DNA from: Provencibacterium sp.
GTDB taxonomy: Bacteria; Bacillota; Clostridia; Oscillospirales; Ruminococcaceae
Direction: 5' to 3'
Assembly (NCBI GenBank): GCA_022792175.1
Contig: JAAWAN010000008.1
Coordinates: 62,001 to 126,000 of the forward strand
DNA: 64,000 nucleotides
Part shown: piece by piece, positions 27,224-36,434 of the stretch
How the letters are laid out: each line of letters starts with the position of its first letter
Numbering within the stretch: the stretch's first letter is position 1
Notes under the pieces: model-generated
What the model was told of the DNA's origin: nothing
Seen by the model: only the letters and a program-made list of their open reading frames with translations
Database searches by the model: none
Made by a program: the position numbers and the translations under genes

Positions 27224-28207
27224 ATGCCTGAAAAACTTTCACAAGCCCAGATTGACGCGCTCCTCAACCGCATGAATTCCGGTGAGCAGGTTGAGAAGGA
27301 GGACGAGAGCAAAAAAGCCAAGGAATATGACTTCCGGTCGCCTAAGAAGTTCACCAAAGAGCAGCTGCGGACGATGGACAGCCTCCATGAGAACTTCAGC
27401 CGCCTTTTGTCTTCCCACCTTTCCGGTATTCTGCGGATGTTCTGCGAAGTAAGCGTGCTGAATATCGAGGAGATGACCTATTTCGAATACAACAACGCCC
27501 TGCCGGACAGCGCTCTGATAGCCATGATTGACTTTAAGCCGGAGAACAAGCGCTTCAGTGAGGGCGCGCTGATTATGGATATCTCCACCTCGATCGGCTT
27601 TTTCATGATTGACCGTCTGCTGGGCGGTCCCGGGGATGGCTACAACCTTTCACGGGATTATACCGATATTGAAATGGCAATTCTCGATAACATTTTAAAT
27701 AAGGTAGTTGACCAATTGCAGGAGGCATGGCATAATTATCTTGATGTCTCTATCGGCCTGGGGAGCATTGAAACCAACTCCCGCCTGCTGCAGGCGCTGG
27801 CGCCTGCAGATGTGGTGGTAATTGTTGCGCTGCAGGTGAAAATGAGAGATCTGACCGGAAACATGTCCATCTGTATTCCGGCGGAAAACCTCGAAGAGGT
27901 CATCAACAGCTTCAGCCTGAAATATACGCGGACGGCCAAGAGGCAGTCACTCGATAACGAGGAAGCGAAAAAGCAGATCATATTCAATACGCTCACCGAT
28001 TCAAATCTGGAAATCAAGGCGATACTGGGGGAGCTTTCGCTCGATCTGCGTGATATTCTTCAGCTTCAGGTTTCGGACGTAATACCGCTGAACAAGAGTA
28101 TAGACAGCGATATTGAGGTGCTGGTGGACAATACGCCCTGGTTTAATGCCAAGCTCGGCGAGCTTAAGGCGAAAAAGGCGGTTAAGCTGGGAAACCTGAT
28201 TACCTGA
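27224..28207 (+). CDS. fliM: Flagellar motor switch protein FliM
   Basis: FliM is the switch subunit that binds CheY-phosphate. The 327-residue protein has the N-terminal CheY-binding segment LSQAQIDALLNRM, a CheC-like middle with GGPGDGYNL, and the C-terminal SpoA (FliM/N) domain. fliY and cheY follow, so the switch and its input are encoded together. Confidence 0.95.
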   Translation: MPEKLSQAQIDALLNRMNSGEQVEKEDESKKAKEYDFRSPKKFTKEQLRTMDSLHENFSRLLSSHLSGILRMFCEVSVLNIEEMTYFEYNNALPDSALIAMIDFKPENKRFSEGALIMDISTSIGFFMIDRLLGGPGDGYNLSRDYTDIEMAILDNILNKVVDQLQEAWHNYLDVSIGLGSIETNSRLLQALAPADVVVIVALQVKMRDLTGNMSICIPAENLEEVINSFSLKYTRTAKRQSLDNEEAKKQIIFNTLTDSNLEIKAILGELSLDLRDILQLQVSDVIPLNKSIDSDIEVLVDNTPWFNAKLGELKAKKAVKLGNLIT

Positions 28208-28276
28208 ATAACCGGCGACAGAAAGCTGTGAAAGCCGGCGTCTTATAGGAATAAACAACGGATTGGAGTGAATCTC

Positions 28277-29530
28277 TTGAGCGAACCTGTGAAGCTTCTC
28301 TCGAATGACGAGATTGATGCGATAGGCGAAATTCTGAATATCAGCATGGGCAGCGCAGCGACGGCTATTTCTACCCTGCTTGATAAACAGGTGAACATCA
28401 CCACCCCCAAGGTAGTCCAGCAGAAGTTTGAGAATGTCAACTATCTTTCGCTGGAACCGGCCATGATTGTCAAAATTAAGTATATTGAAGGTATCTCAGG
28501 GGCAAATGTCATGGTCTTCCGTCAGCGGGATATGCAGGTGATCCTCAATCTTCTGATGGGGGTAGAGGAGGAGCCGGAGGGCCCCATTGAGTTTGACGAG
28601 CTGAGCATGAGTGCGGCCTGCGAGGTTATGAACCAGATGATGGGCTCCTCTGCTACTGCCCTCTCAGAATTTCTGGGAAAGAAGATTGATATTTCCACCC
28701 CGGAGGCCACCATCCTGGATGAGGTGAACACCTTTGAAGCGGCGATGGAGGTCGAAAAGGATGAGGATATCGTTTCCATCGCCTTCAATATTGAAATCAC
28801 CGGTGTGATGACCAGTGAATTTATCAGTATTATGAAGCTGGATCTGGCCCGGATGATTGTGGCCCAGGCGATGGGAGATCAGTCCAGCGAGCCCGCCCCG
28901 CAGCCCGCGGCTTCTGCACCCGCCCCGGCTTCCCCGGCGCCTGCGGCCCCTGCGATGCCTGCAGCCCCTGCGATGCCTGCGGCACCTGCTCCGGCTTCTC
29001 CGGCGGCTGCAGCCCCCGGCATGCCGCCTGCGGCAGCACCCGCTATGCCCCAGCAGCCCGCCATGCCGGCGGAAGGGATGCCGCCCTATGGGTACGGTTA
29101 TCCTCCCTACCCGATGTATCCGCCCTATGGCGCTTATCCGATGCCCGGCGGCCAGGGGGGAGATCAGCCCGGCATTATCAAGCAGTCGGATGTCAACGTG
29201 CAGCGGGCGCAGTTCCCGAACTTTGGCGGTGCGCAGCCGGCCTTCGCCGCCCCGCTTACGAGCGGCAATATGGATCTGCTTATGAATGTCCCGCTGAGTG
29301 TATCGGTTGAAATCGGCAAAACCAAGCGCAAGATTAAGGATATCATCGATTTCAACCAGGGTACTGTTATCGAGCTGGAAAAGCAGGCGGGTGCTCCGGT
29401 GGATATCGTTGTCAACGGTCAGCTGATTGCCCGCGGAGATGTGGTGGTCATCAATGATAACTTCGCTGTGCGCATCACTGAGATTCTCGGCACCAAGGAA
29501 CTGATTGATACGCTTGAGCAGAATGCATAA
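28277..29530 (+). CDS. fliY: Flagellar motor switch phosphatase FliY
   Basis: FliY is a FliN homologue with a CheC-type CheY-phosphate phosphatase domain. The 417-residue protein has a CheC-like region (about residues 10-205) with two E-x-x-N active-site motifs (GEILNISMG and CEVMNQMMG), an Ala/Pro/Met-rich low-complexity linker (about 210-300), and a SpoA C-terminus with SVEIGKTKRKIKDI. TTG 28277 has GGAG eight bases upstream; GTG 28268 overlaps that site. The linker is unusually long and repetitive. Confidence 0.94.
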   Translation: MSEPVKLLSNDEIDAIGEILNISMGSAATAISTLLDKQVNITTPKVVQQKFENVNYLSLEPAMIVKIKYIEGISGANVMVFRQRDMQVILNLLMGVEEEPEGPIEFDELSMSAACEVMNQMMGSSATALSEFLGKKIDISTPEATILDEVNTFEAAMEVEKDEDIVSIAFNIEITGVMTSEFISIMKLDLARMIVAQAMGDQSSEPAPQPAASAPAPASPAPAAPAMPAAPAMPAAPAPASPAAAAPGMPPAAAPAMPQQPAMPAEGMPPYGYGYPPYPMYPPYGAYPMPGGQGGDQPGIIKQSDVNVQRAQFPNFGGAQPAFAAPLTSGNMDLLMNVPLSVSVEIGKTKRKIKDIIDFNQGTVIELEKQAGAPVDIVVNGQLIARGDVVVINDNFAVRITEILGTKELIDTLEQNA

Positions 29531-29688
29531 ACCTGTTTCTCTTGCCCGCAGGGAATACCCGCGGCGGGTTTTACATATCTGATTTTATCAGGACCGCTGT
29601 CAATTTACAGAAATGCGCGGACAGAGGGGCCTGGCAGAAACTTGCAAATTATTTGCCGGTCGCGCACGGCGGAATGGAGCTACTGAAT

Positions 29689-30051
29689 ATGGATAAGAAG
29701 ATTATGCTCGTGGACGACGCCGCTTTTATGCGAATGACCATTAAAAACTGCCTGACGAAGGCCGGTTATACCAACCTCATTGAGGCGGGCGATGGTCAGA
29801 TAGCGGTAGATACCTTCCAGGCGGAACATCCGGATCTGGTTATTATGGATATCACCATGCCCAACATGGATGGCATCCAGGCTCTGCAGGCCATTAAGGG
29901 GATCGATCCGGGCGCCAAGGTGGTTATGTGCTCGGCGATGGGCCAGGAGGCCATGGTGGTGGAAGCGATTCATCTGGGAGCGCTGGACTTCATCGTGAAG
30001 CCCTTCAAGCCTGACCGCATTCTGCAGACGGTTGCCAAAATCCTGGGTTAA
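29689..30051 (+). CDS. cheY: Chemotaxis response regulator CheY
   Basis: A 120-residue single receiver domain that carries the motor-switching signal to FliM/FliY. It has the acidic pocket (VDD at 8-10), phospho-acceptor Asp54 in VIMDITMPN, and the KPF segment near 104. ATG 29689 has GGAG nine bases upstream. The only kinase-pathway partners in this locus are cheC and cheD; cheA is not in the window. Confidence 0.95.
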   Translation: MDKKIMLVDDAAFMRMTIKNCLTKAGYTNLIEAGDGQIAVDTFQAEHPDLVIMDITMPNMDGIQALQAIKGIDPGAKVVMCSAMGQEAMVVEAIHLGALDFIVKPFKPDRILQTVAKILG

Positions 30052-30072
30052 TCCTGGGAGGGAGGCAGTCAT

Positions 30073-30450
30073 TTGGGAGAAGAAATAAGAGGATTTCTCT
30101 CTGTTTTGATGATTCTGGTGCTGTTTGCCGGTGTTCTGTTTCTGGCCTATTACACGACCAAATTGATGGGAAAGAAGATTTCCCTCAACAGTTCATCGGG
30201 CGGACAGATCAAGGTGCTGGACCGCCTGTCTCTCGGGCAGGATAAAATGCTGCTGATTGTGCAGGCAGCAGAAAAAACGCTGCTGGTTGCAGTGGCGTCG
30301 CATGCGGTAGCCACCCTTTGCGAGCTGGATCCTGAGGCGCTGGAGCAGCTTCCCGCAGCGGAGGATTCCCCTTTTATGGGAGTACTGAAGGATATGCTGA
30401 AAAATCGAGGCGCGAAAGGGCCGGAGCAAAGGAAGGAAACGGATGAGTAA
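30073..30450 (+). CDS. fliO: Flagellar biosynthetic protein FliO
   Basis: FliO helps assemble the FliP core of the export gate. The 125-residue protein has one N-terminal membrane segment (about residues 8-27) and a small cytoplasmic domain with IKVLDRLSLGQDKMLLIVQ, a typical FliO/FliZ feature. The start is TTG 30073 with GGGAGGGAGG upstream. Its end overlaps fliP by eight bases. Confidence 0.88.
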   Translation: MGEEIRGFLSVLMILVLFAGVLFLAYYTTKLMGKKISLNSSSGGQIKVLDRLSLGQDKMLLIVQAAEKTLLVAVASHAVATLCELDPEALEQLPAAEDSPFMGVLKDMLKNRGAKGPEQRKETDE

Positions 30451-31303
30451 GGTGAATGCTGCAAAGCGCAGGCTGAAAAAGCAGGTGGTCCGTTTTGCCC
30501 TCTCGGCTCTCTCCACTCTGCTGCTGGTCTGCGTTTGCTGCTCTGTAAAGGCCTATGCCGCCGTTCCCACCATTACGGTGGATCTAGGGAGCGGGGCTTC
30601 AGGGGATGGGGCGCTGGGAGCGCTGGAGCTGCTCTTTTTCCTCGCGCTGCTGGCGCTGGCCCCTTCTATCTTGGTCATGATGACCAGTTTTACCCGGATT
30701 GTCATCGTGCTTTCCTTTCTGCGCAGCGCACTGGGGACCCAGCAGTCCCCGCCTAATCAGGTGGTCATCGGCCTGGCACTGTTTTTAACGCTGTTTATCA
30801 TGATGCCTACCCTTCGGGAGATTAATGAAACTGCCTACCAGCCCTACCGGGCAGGAGCTATCGAGCAGGAAGAGGCGATAGACCGGATGGTCCGGCCGAT
30901 GAAGGTTTTTATGCTCAAGCAGACAAAGCCGAAGGATTTAAGCCTTTTTCTTTCGATTGCCCAGTCCCGCGGCTGGGAGGGGGTCCCTTCGGAGCAGACG
31001 GCGGAGGAAACGGCAGAGCTTCTCAGCGATGTAGAGCAAAACCAGCAGCGGCTTCTCTCTTTGGGACTGGAGATTATCGTTCCTTCCTTTATCACAAGCG
31101 AGTTAAAGCGCGCTTTTGAGATCGGCTTTCTGCTGTTTCTGCCCTTTTTGATTATTGATATGGTTGTTTCCAGCACGCTGATGTCGATGGGTATGGTCAT
31201 GCTGCCGCCTTCGATGATTGCGCTGCCCTTCAAGCTGATGATGTTCGTTTTGGTAGACGGATGGGGGCAGCTGTTTGGCACGCTGGTCAGCGGATTCCGG
31301 TAG
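30443..31303 (+). CDS. fliP: Flagellar export gate protein FliP
   Basis: FliP is a core pore protein of the type III export gate. The 286-residue protein begins with a cleavable-looking hydrophobic leader, followed by a conserved MMTSFTRIVIVLSFLRSALG block and C-terminal membrane segments (GFLLFLPFLIIDMVV; MGMVMLPPSMIALPFKLMMF). It precedes fliQ, fliR and flhB in the standard order. Confidence 0.96.
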   Translation: MSKVNAAKRRLKKQVVRFALSALSTLLLVCVCCSVKAYAAVPTITVDLGSGASGDGALGALELLFFLALLALAPSILVMMTSFTRIVIVLSFLRSALGTQQSPPNQVVIGLALFLTLFIMMPTLREINETAYQPYRAGAIEQEEAIDRMVRPMKVFMLKQTKPKDLSLFLSIAQSRGWEGVPSEQTAEETAELLSDVEQNQQRLLSLGLEIIVPSFITSELKRAFEIGFLLFLPFLIIDMVVSSTLMSMGMVMLPPSMIALPFKLMMFVLVDGWGQLFGTLVSGFR

Positions 31304-31340
31304 CGGATAGGATGCCCGCTCACATGCGGGGAAAGGAAGG

Positions 31341-31610
31341 ATGCAGTTGACCCAGGGAGATGTTCTGGCCGTTTGTCAGGAAGCCATCGTGGTGACTTTG
31401 AAGCTGGCGGCGCCGCTGCTGATTGTCAGCATACTCATCGGCCTTGTGGTCGCTATTTTTCAGGCTGCAACGCAGATTCATGAGCAGACGCTGACCTTTG
31501 TTCCGAAGGTGTTGGTTATCGCGCTGCTGCTGATTGTTCTGGGCTCCTGGATGATGACACTGTTTTCAGATTTTATCCATCGCCTGTTTGAGATGATGGC
31601 AGCGCTATGA
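31341..31610 (+). CDS. fliQ: Flagellar export gate protein FliQ
   Basis: FliQ is an 89-residue gate protein with two membrane segments (LLIVSILIGLVVAIFQAATQ and VLVIALLLIVLGSWM) and the conserved IHEQTLTFVPK between them. GAAAGGAAGG lies upstream of the ATG. The stop overlaps the fliR start by four bases. Confidence 0.95.
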   Translation: MQLTQGDVLAVCQEAIVVTLKLAAPLLIVSILIGLVVAIFQAATQIHEQTLTFVPKVLVIALLLIVLGSWMMTLFSDFIHRLFEMMAAL

Positions 31611-32380
31611 TGGATTTAAATGCGGTTTATGATAGCCTGAGCGTCGTGCTGCTGGTTTTTGTGCGTCTGGCAGGGATGGTGCTTTTTAATCCGCTATTAT
31701 CCCGGCGCAACGTTCCCTCCCAGGTACGTATCGGGTTCGTTCTGGTGCTGACATTGCTTATCTATCCCGGCGTAGGTTCACTTCCGCAGATGAACGGGCT
31801 GGATATTGTTATCGGAATGGTCCGGGAGCTGTTTGCCGGCTTCTGCTGTGGCTATGTATTCCAGCTTTTTTACTACTTCCTGTTTTTTGCAGGGGATTTT
31901 ATGGATATGCAGTTTGGCCTTTCAATGGCAAAGGTGTTCGATCCGGGCACCAACATTCAGGCCTCGGTTTCCGGAACGCTGCTGAGCACCTGGTTTGTTC
32001 TCTATATTTTTGCCACCGATTCCCATCTGTTGCTGATCAGGATTTTCGCTACTTCTTATGATATCATACCCGTGGGGGCGTTCGGACTTTCCTCAGAGGC
32101 GCTGGGCTACAGCATCAGCCTGTTTATCTCCGCCTTTTCGCTGGTACTGCGGCTGACGCTGCCCTTTATCGCCACGGAGTTCACGCTGGAGATGGGGATG
32201 GGTGTTTTAATGAAGCTGATTCCACAGATTCATGTATTTGTTATCAACATTCAGTTTAAGATACTGCTGGCACTGATAATGTTCTGGGCCTATGCCGGAC
32301 CGCTCAGCTCATTTTTGGATCGCTATATGAATGAGATGCTCCACAGCATTGAAAATGCGCTTTATGTGCTGGCCGGCTGA
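31607..32380 (+). CDS. fliR: Flagellar export gate protein FliR
   Basis: FliR is a gate protein with several membrane segments. The 257-residue product has the family features FVRLAGMVLFNPLL near the start and a hydrophobic C-terminus. It overlaps fliQ and is followed by flhB after 62 bases. Confidence 0.94.
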   Translation: MMDLNAVYDSLSVVLLVFVRLAGMVLFNPLLSRRNVPSQVRIGFVLVLTLLIYPGVGSLPQMNGLDIVIGMVRELFAGFCCGYVFQLFYYFLFFAGDFMDMQFGLSMAKVFDPGTNIQASVSGTLLSTWFVLYIFATDSHLLLIRIFATSYDIIPVGAFGLSSEALGYSISLFISAFSLVLRLTLPFIATEFTLEMGMGVLMKLIPQIHVFVINIQFKILLALIMFWAYAGPLSSFLDRYMNEMLHSIENALYVLAG

Positions 32381-32442
32381 CCTCTTTTGCAATACACCAG
32401 GGGACCTGACGGAAGAATCCGGGCAATAAGGGGGGGAGAAGC

Positions 32443-33519
32443 TTGCCGGGCGAAAAAACAGAGAAAGCAACACCTAAACGAAAAAAGGACGAACGAAAGA
32501 AAGGCAACGTTTTTCAAAGCCAGGAAGTCATTACCGTTGTTTCGCTGATCGTTGTTTTCTATGCGCTCAGGTTTTTGGCTCCAACTGTTCTTTCAACGCT
32601 GATGAACAGCATACGCGGCTATATTTCCATGGCTGCCGAGCCGCTGAATTTTAACGTTCTCTCGGCGCGCGCCATGTTTATTGATGCCTGCGTGGTGTTC
32701 GCCGTGGCGGCGGTTCCGCTGGTACTTATCGGCAATCTGGTTTCCATTACGCTGACCCTCGCGCAGACGAGGCTGCTGGTTTCCTTCCAGTCGATTGCCC
32801 CGAAGGCCAACCGCATCAGCCCCATTCAGGGCTTTAAAAAGATGTTTTCGATGCGTGGGCTGGTGGAGCTGCTCAAGTCCCTGCTGAAAATCGTTGTTTT
32901 AGGATATATCCTCTATGATATCTTAAAGGATCAGCTGCCGGTCATGCCCCGCATGATGGAGATGTCGCCGGGGCAGGTGATGGTGATGACCGGGGATATG
33001 ATTCTTTCCATTGTCCGTACGGCTGCGATTTTTTTCGCCTTTCTGGCCCTGTTCGATTATATCTACCAGTGGTGGGAATATGAAAAGAACCTGCGTATGA
33101 CCAAGCAGGAGATTAAGGAAGAGTATAAGGAGACGGAAGGCGACCCGCAGATTAAGGGGAAGATTAAAGAGAAGCAGCAGATGATGGCGCGCCGGCGGAT
33201 GATGCAAAACGTCCCGAGCGCCGATGTAGTTATCCGTAACCCGACCCATTATGCGGTTGCCATCCGCTATGACCCGGAGATGGACCGCGCGCCGGTGGTG
33301 GTGGCCAAGGGCGCCGACCGCATAGCGCTTAAAATCGTTGAAATCGCAGAGAAGCACGATATTGTGGTTACCGAAAATGTCCCGCTTGCCCGCGCACTCT
33401 ATGATGCGGTAGAGCTGGAGATGGAGATACCCGGCCAGTTTTATCAGCCGGTTGCAGAAGTGCTCGCATTCGTATATAGTCTCAAGAAGAAGGACCTGAA
33501 GCATGAAGTTATTCAATAA
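32443..33519 (+). CDS. flhB: Flagellar export switch protein FlhB
   Basis: FlhB is the substrate-specificity switch of export. The 358-residue protein starts with EKTEKATPKRKKDERKKG, has four membrane segments, and a cytoplasmic domain with the autocleavage motif NPTH (IRNPTHYAVAI) where it self-cuts between N and P. It starts at TTG 32443 with GGGGGGGAGAAGC upstream. Its 3' end overlaps flhA by 17 bases. Confidence 0.95.
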   Translation: MPGEKTEKATPKRKKDERKKGNVFQSQEVITVVSLIVVFYALRFLAPTVLSTLMNSIRGYISMAAEPLNFNVLSARAMFIDACVVFAVAAVPLVLIGNLVSITLTLAQTRLLVSFQSIAPKANRISPIQGFKKMFSMRGLVELLKSLLKIVVLGYILYDILKDQLPVMPRMMEMSPGQVMVMTGDMILSIVRTAAIFFAFLALFDYIYQWWEYEKNLRMTKQEIKEEYKETEGDPQIKGKIKEKQQMMARRRMMQNVPSADVVIRNPTHYAVAIRYDPEMDRAPVVVAKGADRIALKIVEIAEKHDIVVTENVPLARALYDAVELEMEIPGQFYQPVAEVLAFVYSLKKKDLKHEVIQ

Positions 33520-35551
33520 CGCCGTATCTGTACTGGTTATTCTGATTATCGGGCTGCTGATTATTCCGCTGCCTCCGACGCTGCTTGACTTCATGTTCGT
33601 AGTCAACCTGATGCTTTCGTTTGTCATCCTGCTGACTACGATGTATATCCATGAGTCGCTGCAGTTTTCGATTTTTCCTTCGCTGCTGCTGATGACCACC
33701 CTTTTCCGCCTGGCCCTGAATGTTTCCTCCACGCGCAACATTCTCTTTAACAACGGCTATGCGGGCAAGGTCATTGAAACCTTCGGCGAGTTTGTGATTC
33801 AGGGCAACATCGTCGTCGGCCTGGTTATCTTTCTGATTATCGTTCTGGTACAGTTTATTGTTATCACCAAAGGCTCCGAGCGCGTGGCAGAGGTTTCTGC
33901 CCGTTTCACCCTCGACGCCATGCCCGGCAAGCAGATGGCGATTGACGCCGACCTTTCCTCCGGGCTAATTGATGAGGACCAGGCCCGCGAGCGGCGCTCG
34001 AAAATCCAGCGGGAAGCGGACTTTTTCGGCGCGATGGACGGTGCCTCCAAGTTCGTCAAAGGCGATGCGATTATCTCGCTCATCGTTACTTTTATCAACC
34101 TCATCGGCGGCGTTATTATGGGCTTTATCAATAATGTCGGCACCTTTGGGGAGATTATGCAGGTCTATTCGATTGCCACCGTCGGCGATGGGCTGATGTC
34201 GCAGATTCCTGCGCTGCTCATCTCGGTGGCGACCGGTATGATTGTTACCCGCTCCGCCTCCGAGTCGAACCTGAACGATGATGTCAGCAAGCAGCTGTTT
34301 TCCCAGCCGAATGTGCTGATTATCGCCGCGCTGGCGCTGGCCGCCCTTTGCTTTATCGGCTTCCCGGTGCCGCAGGTGCTGATCGTTTCAGGCACCATGC
34401 TGATTCTGGGAATTATTATGCTGCGCCGCAAGGCTGCCGCTCCGCAGGCGGTTGTGGAAACCGGTCCGGCTGCGGATGAGGAGATTACCAACGAGGCCGC
34501 CTTCTACAAGAATATTGATAATGTCTATAACCTCCTGAATGTGGAGCAGATAGAGATGGAGTTTGGCTACAGCCTGCTTCCGCTGGTTAATGAGGACAGC
34601 GGCGGCAATTTCCTGGACCGCGTTGTCATGTTCCGAAAGCAGTTCGCTACCGAAATGGGCATGGTTATCCCGTCCGTCTGGCTCAAGGACAGCGGACAGC
34701 TCAACCCCAACCAGTATGCCATCAAGTTTAAGGGAGAAATGGTGGCGAGCGGCGATGTTCTGGTGGATCATTACCTCGCGCTGGCCCCTTCCGATATTGA
34801 GGATACAGTAGACGGGATTGAAACGGTGGAGCCGGCCTTCGGCATTCCCGCCAAGTGGATCAGCGAGGATAAAAAGATTAAGGCGGAGCTGGCCGGTTAT
34901 ACGCTGATTGACCCCACCTCTGTGATTATCACCCACCTTTCCGAGGTAATCAAGGCGCATGCCTATGAGCTTCTGAACCGTCAGGAGGTCAATAACATGC
35001 TGCAGAACCTCAAAAAGGTCAATGAAACGATTGTCAACGATACCATTCCCGCCATTTTCCCGGTCAGCGAGCTGCAGAAGGTGCTCTGCAACCTTTTGCG
35101 GGAGGGGGTCCCCATCCGAGATCTGGAAACCATTCTGGAGACGCTTGCCGACTATGCCCCTTCGGTAAAGGATGCAGACATGCTGACAGAATATGTGCGG
35201 CAGGCGCTGCGGCGCACCATTTCCCACCGGTTTGCCGAGGCTGGACAGCTCAAGGTGATTACGCTGGATGCCAACATTGAAAATATGATTATGGCTTCGG
35301 TTAAAAAGGTGGATAACGGTTCCTATCTGGCGCTTGATCCGAAGACGATTCAGTCGATTATCGGCTCTGCAACCAAGGAACTGAATAAGATTAAGGATCT
35401 TGTGCAGTATCCGATCATTTTGACCTCTCCCATCGTGCGCATCTATTTTAAAAAGCTGGTGGACCAGTTTTATCCGAATACGGTGGTCCTTTCCTTTAAC
35501 GAGGTGGAAACGGATATTCAGATTCAGGCACTGGGGAACATTGAAATATAG
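33503..35551 (+). CDS. flhA: Flagellar export gate protein FlhA
   Basis: FlhA is the large export-gate protein that docks chaperone-substrate complexes. The 682-residue protein has membrane segments in the first ~310 residues, the FHIPEP-family block RFTLDAMPGKQMAIDADL at about residues 133-150, and a large cytoplasmic domain. In most Firmicutes flhF and flhG follow flhA; here the next gene is fliA. Confidence 0.96.
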   Translation: MKLFNNAVSVLVILIIGLLIIPLPPTLLDFMFVVNLMLSFVILLTTMYIHESLQFSIFPSLLLMTTLFRLALNVSSTRNILFNNGYAGKVIETFGEFVIQGNIVVGLVIFLIIVLVQFIVITKGSERVAEVSARFTLDAMPGKQMAIDADLSSGLIDEDQARERRSKIQREADFFGAMDGASKFVKGDAIISLIVTFINLIGGVIMGFINNVGTFGEIMQVYSIATVGDGLMSQIPALLISVATGMIVTRSASESNLNDDVSKQLFSQPNVLIIAALALAALCFIGFPVPQVLIVSGTMLILGIIMLRRKAAAPQAVVETGPAADEEITNEAAFYKNIDNVYNLLNVEQIEMEFGYSLLPLVNEDSGGNFLDRVVMFRKQFATEMGMVIPSVWLKDSGQLNPNQYAIKFKGEMVASGDVLVDHYLALAPSDIEDTVDGIETVEPAFGIPAKWISEDKKIKAELAGYTLIDPTSVIITHLSEVIKAHAYELLNRQEVNNMLQNLKKVNETIVNDTIPAIFPVSELQKVLCNLLREGVPIRDLETILETLADYAPSVKDADMLTEYVRQALRRTISHRFAEAGQLKVITLDANIENMIMASVKKVDNGSYLALDPKTIQSIIGSATKELNKIKDLVQYPIILTSPIVRIYFKKLVDQFYPNTVVLSFNEVETDIQIQALGNIEI

Positions 35552-35574
35552 CAGCTGCTTTGGATGTGCAGCAT

Positions 35575-35619
35575 ATTTACAATTCGGATGGATAGGTTTT
35601 AAAAATACGAATTGTAAAT
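35575..35619 (+). promoter_or_regulatory. Perfect 12-bp AT-rich inverted repeat upstream of fliA
   Basis: Arms 35575-35586 and 35608-35619, separated by 21 bases, in the 100-base gap between flhA and fliA. No T-tract follows. It could be a protein-binding site or an RNA hairpin just upstream of the fliA ribosome-binding site (GAAGGAGG). Confidence 0.5.
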
Positions 35620-35651
35620 GAAGGGTAGCCGAAGGAGGGAGAGCATACAGC

Positions 35652-36428
35652 ATGGATACGTCCGATTTCCCCGCCGCAGCCGATGCGGCGGAGCTGATGG
35701 AGCGGTATCAGCAGCAGCGCGATACAAAAACGCGCAACGAGCTGGTTATGCACTATAGCTACATAGCGCGGACAGTGGCGGTTCAGCTGCGCGGTATTTC
35801 GGCTAATTATGCGCAGGTAGAGGATATCGTCAATCAGGGGATTATCACGTTGATTGACTGCGTAGAAAAGTTTGACCCGGGCAAGGGCATCAAATTTGAA
35901 GCCTATGCGTTTATGCGCGTGAAGGGGGCGGTAATTGACTTCATCCGCAAGCAGGATTGGCTGCCCCGCCGGGTACGGCAGATGGCAAAGAACATTACCG
36001 CCGCGCACGATAAGCTCTGCAATGAGCTGATGCGCGAGCCTACCGAGCAGGAACTGGCCGACTATCTCGAAATTCCCGCCCAGACGCTGACGAAATATTA
36101 TGGGGAGATTTCCAATTCCATTATGCTCTCCTTTGAGGGGCTGATTCAGAATGTGAACCAGATGGGAGAGGTGCTCAGCGACTACGCAGATGAAAACTCG
36201 GGGGTGGAAAACAACGTTTTCCGTCAGGAACTGCATGATGTTTTCAAGGAGGCCATCGACTCGCTCTCGGAAAGGGAGCGGCTGGTCGTTTCTCTATATT
36301 ACTATGAACATTTGAAGCTTTCGGATATCTCCAAGATTCTCGGCGTGAGCGATCAGAGAGTTTCACAAATCAATTCCAAGGCGATATTAAAGATGCGCAA
36401 ACGTCTGGAAGAGTATATGAAAGGGTGA
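35652..36428 (+). CDS. fliA: Flagellar sigma factor FliA/SigD (sigma-28)
   Basis: Sigma-28 directs transcription of late flagellar genes. The 258-residue protein has region 2 (RNELVMHYSYIARTVA, then EDIVNQGIITLIDCVEKFDP), region 3 and region 4 with the helix-turn-helix LSDISKILGVSDQRVSQINSKA. It is located inside the locus it serves, after the export genes; a SigD-like promoter stands before fliD. No anti-sigma flgM is seen in the window. Confidence 0.95.
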   Translation: MDTSDFPAAADAAELMERYQQQRDTKTRNELVMHYSYIARTVAVQLRGISANYAQVEDIVNQGIITLIDCVEKFDPGKGIKFEAYAFMRVKGAVIDFIRKQDWLPRRVRQMAKNITAAHDKLCNELMREPTEQELADYLEIPAQTLTKYYGEISNSIMLSFEGLIQNVNQMGEVLSDYADENSGVENNVFRQELHDVFKEAIDSLSERERLVVSLYYYEHLKLSDISKILGVSDQRVSQINSKAILKMRKRLEEYMKG

Positions 36429-36434
36429 ATTATT

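Noticed and set aside
29545-29575. GC-rich stem after fliY considered as a terminator
   Set aside because: Only about five base pairs with a short T4 tract; too weak to call.
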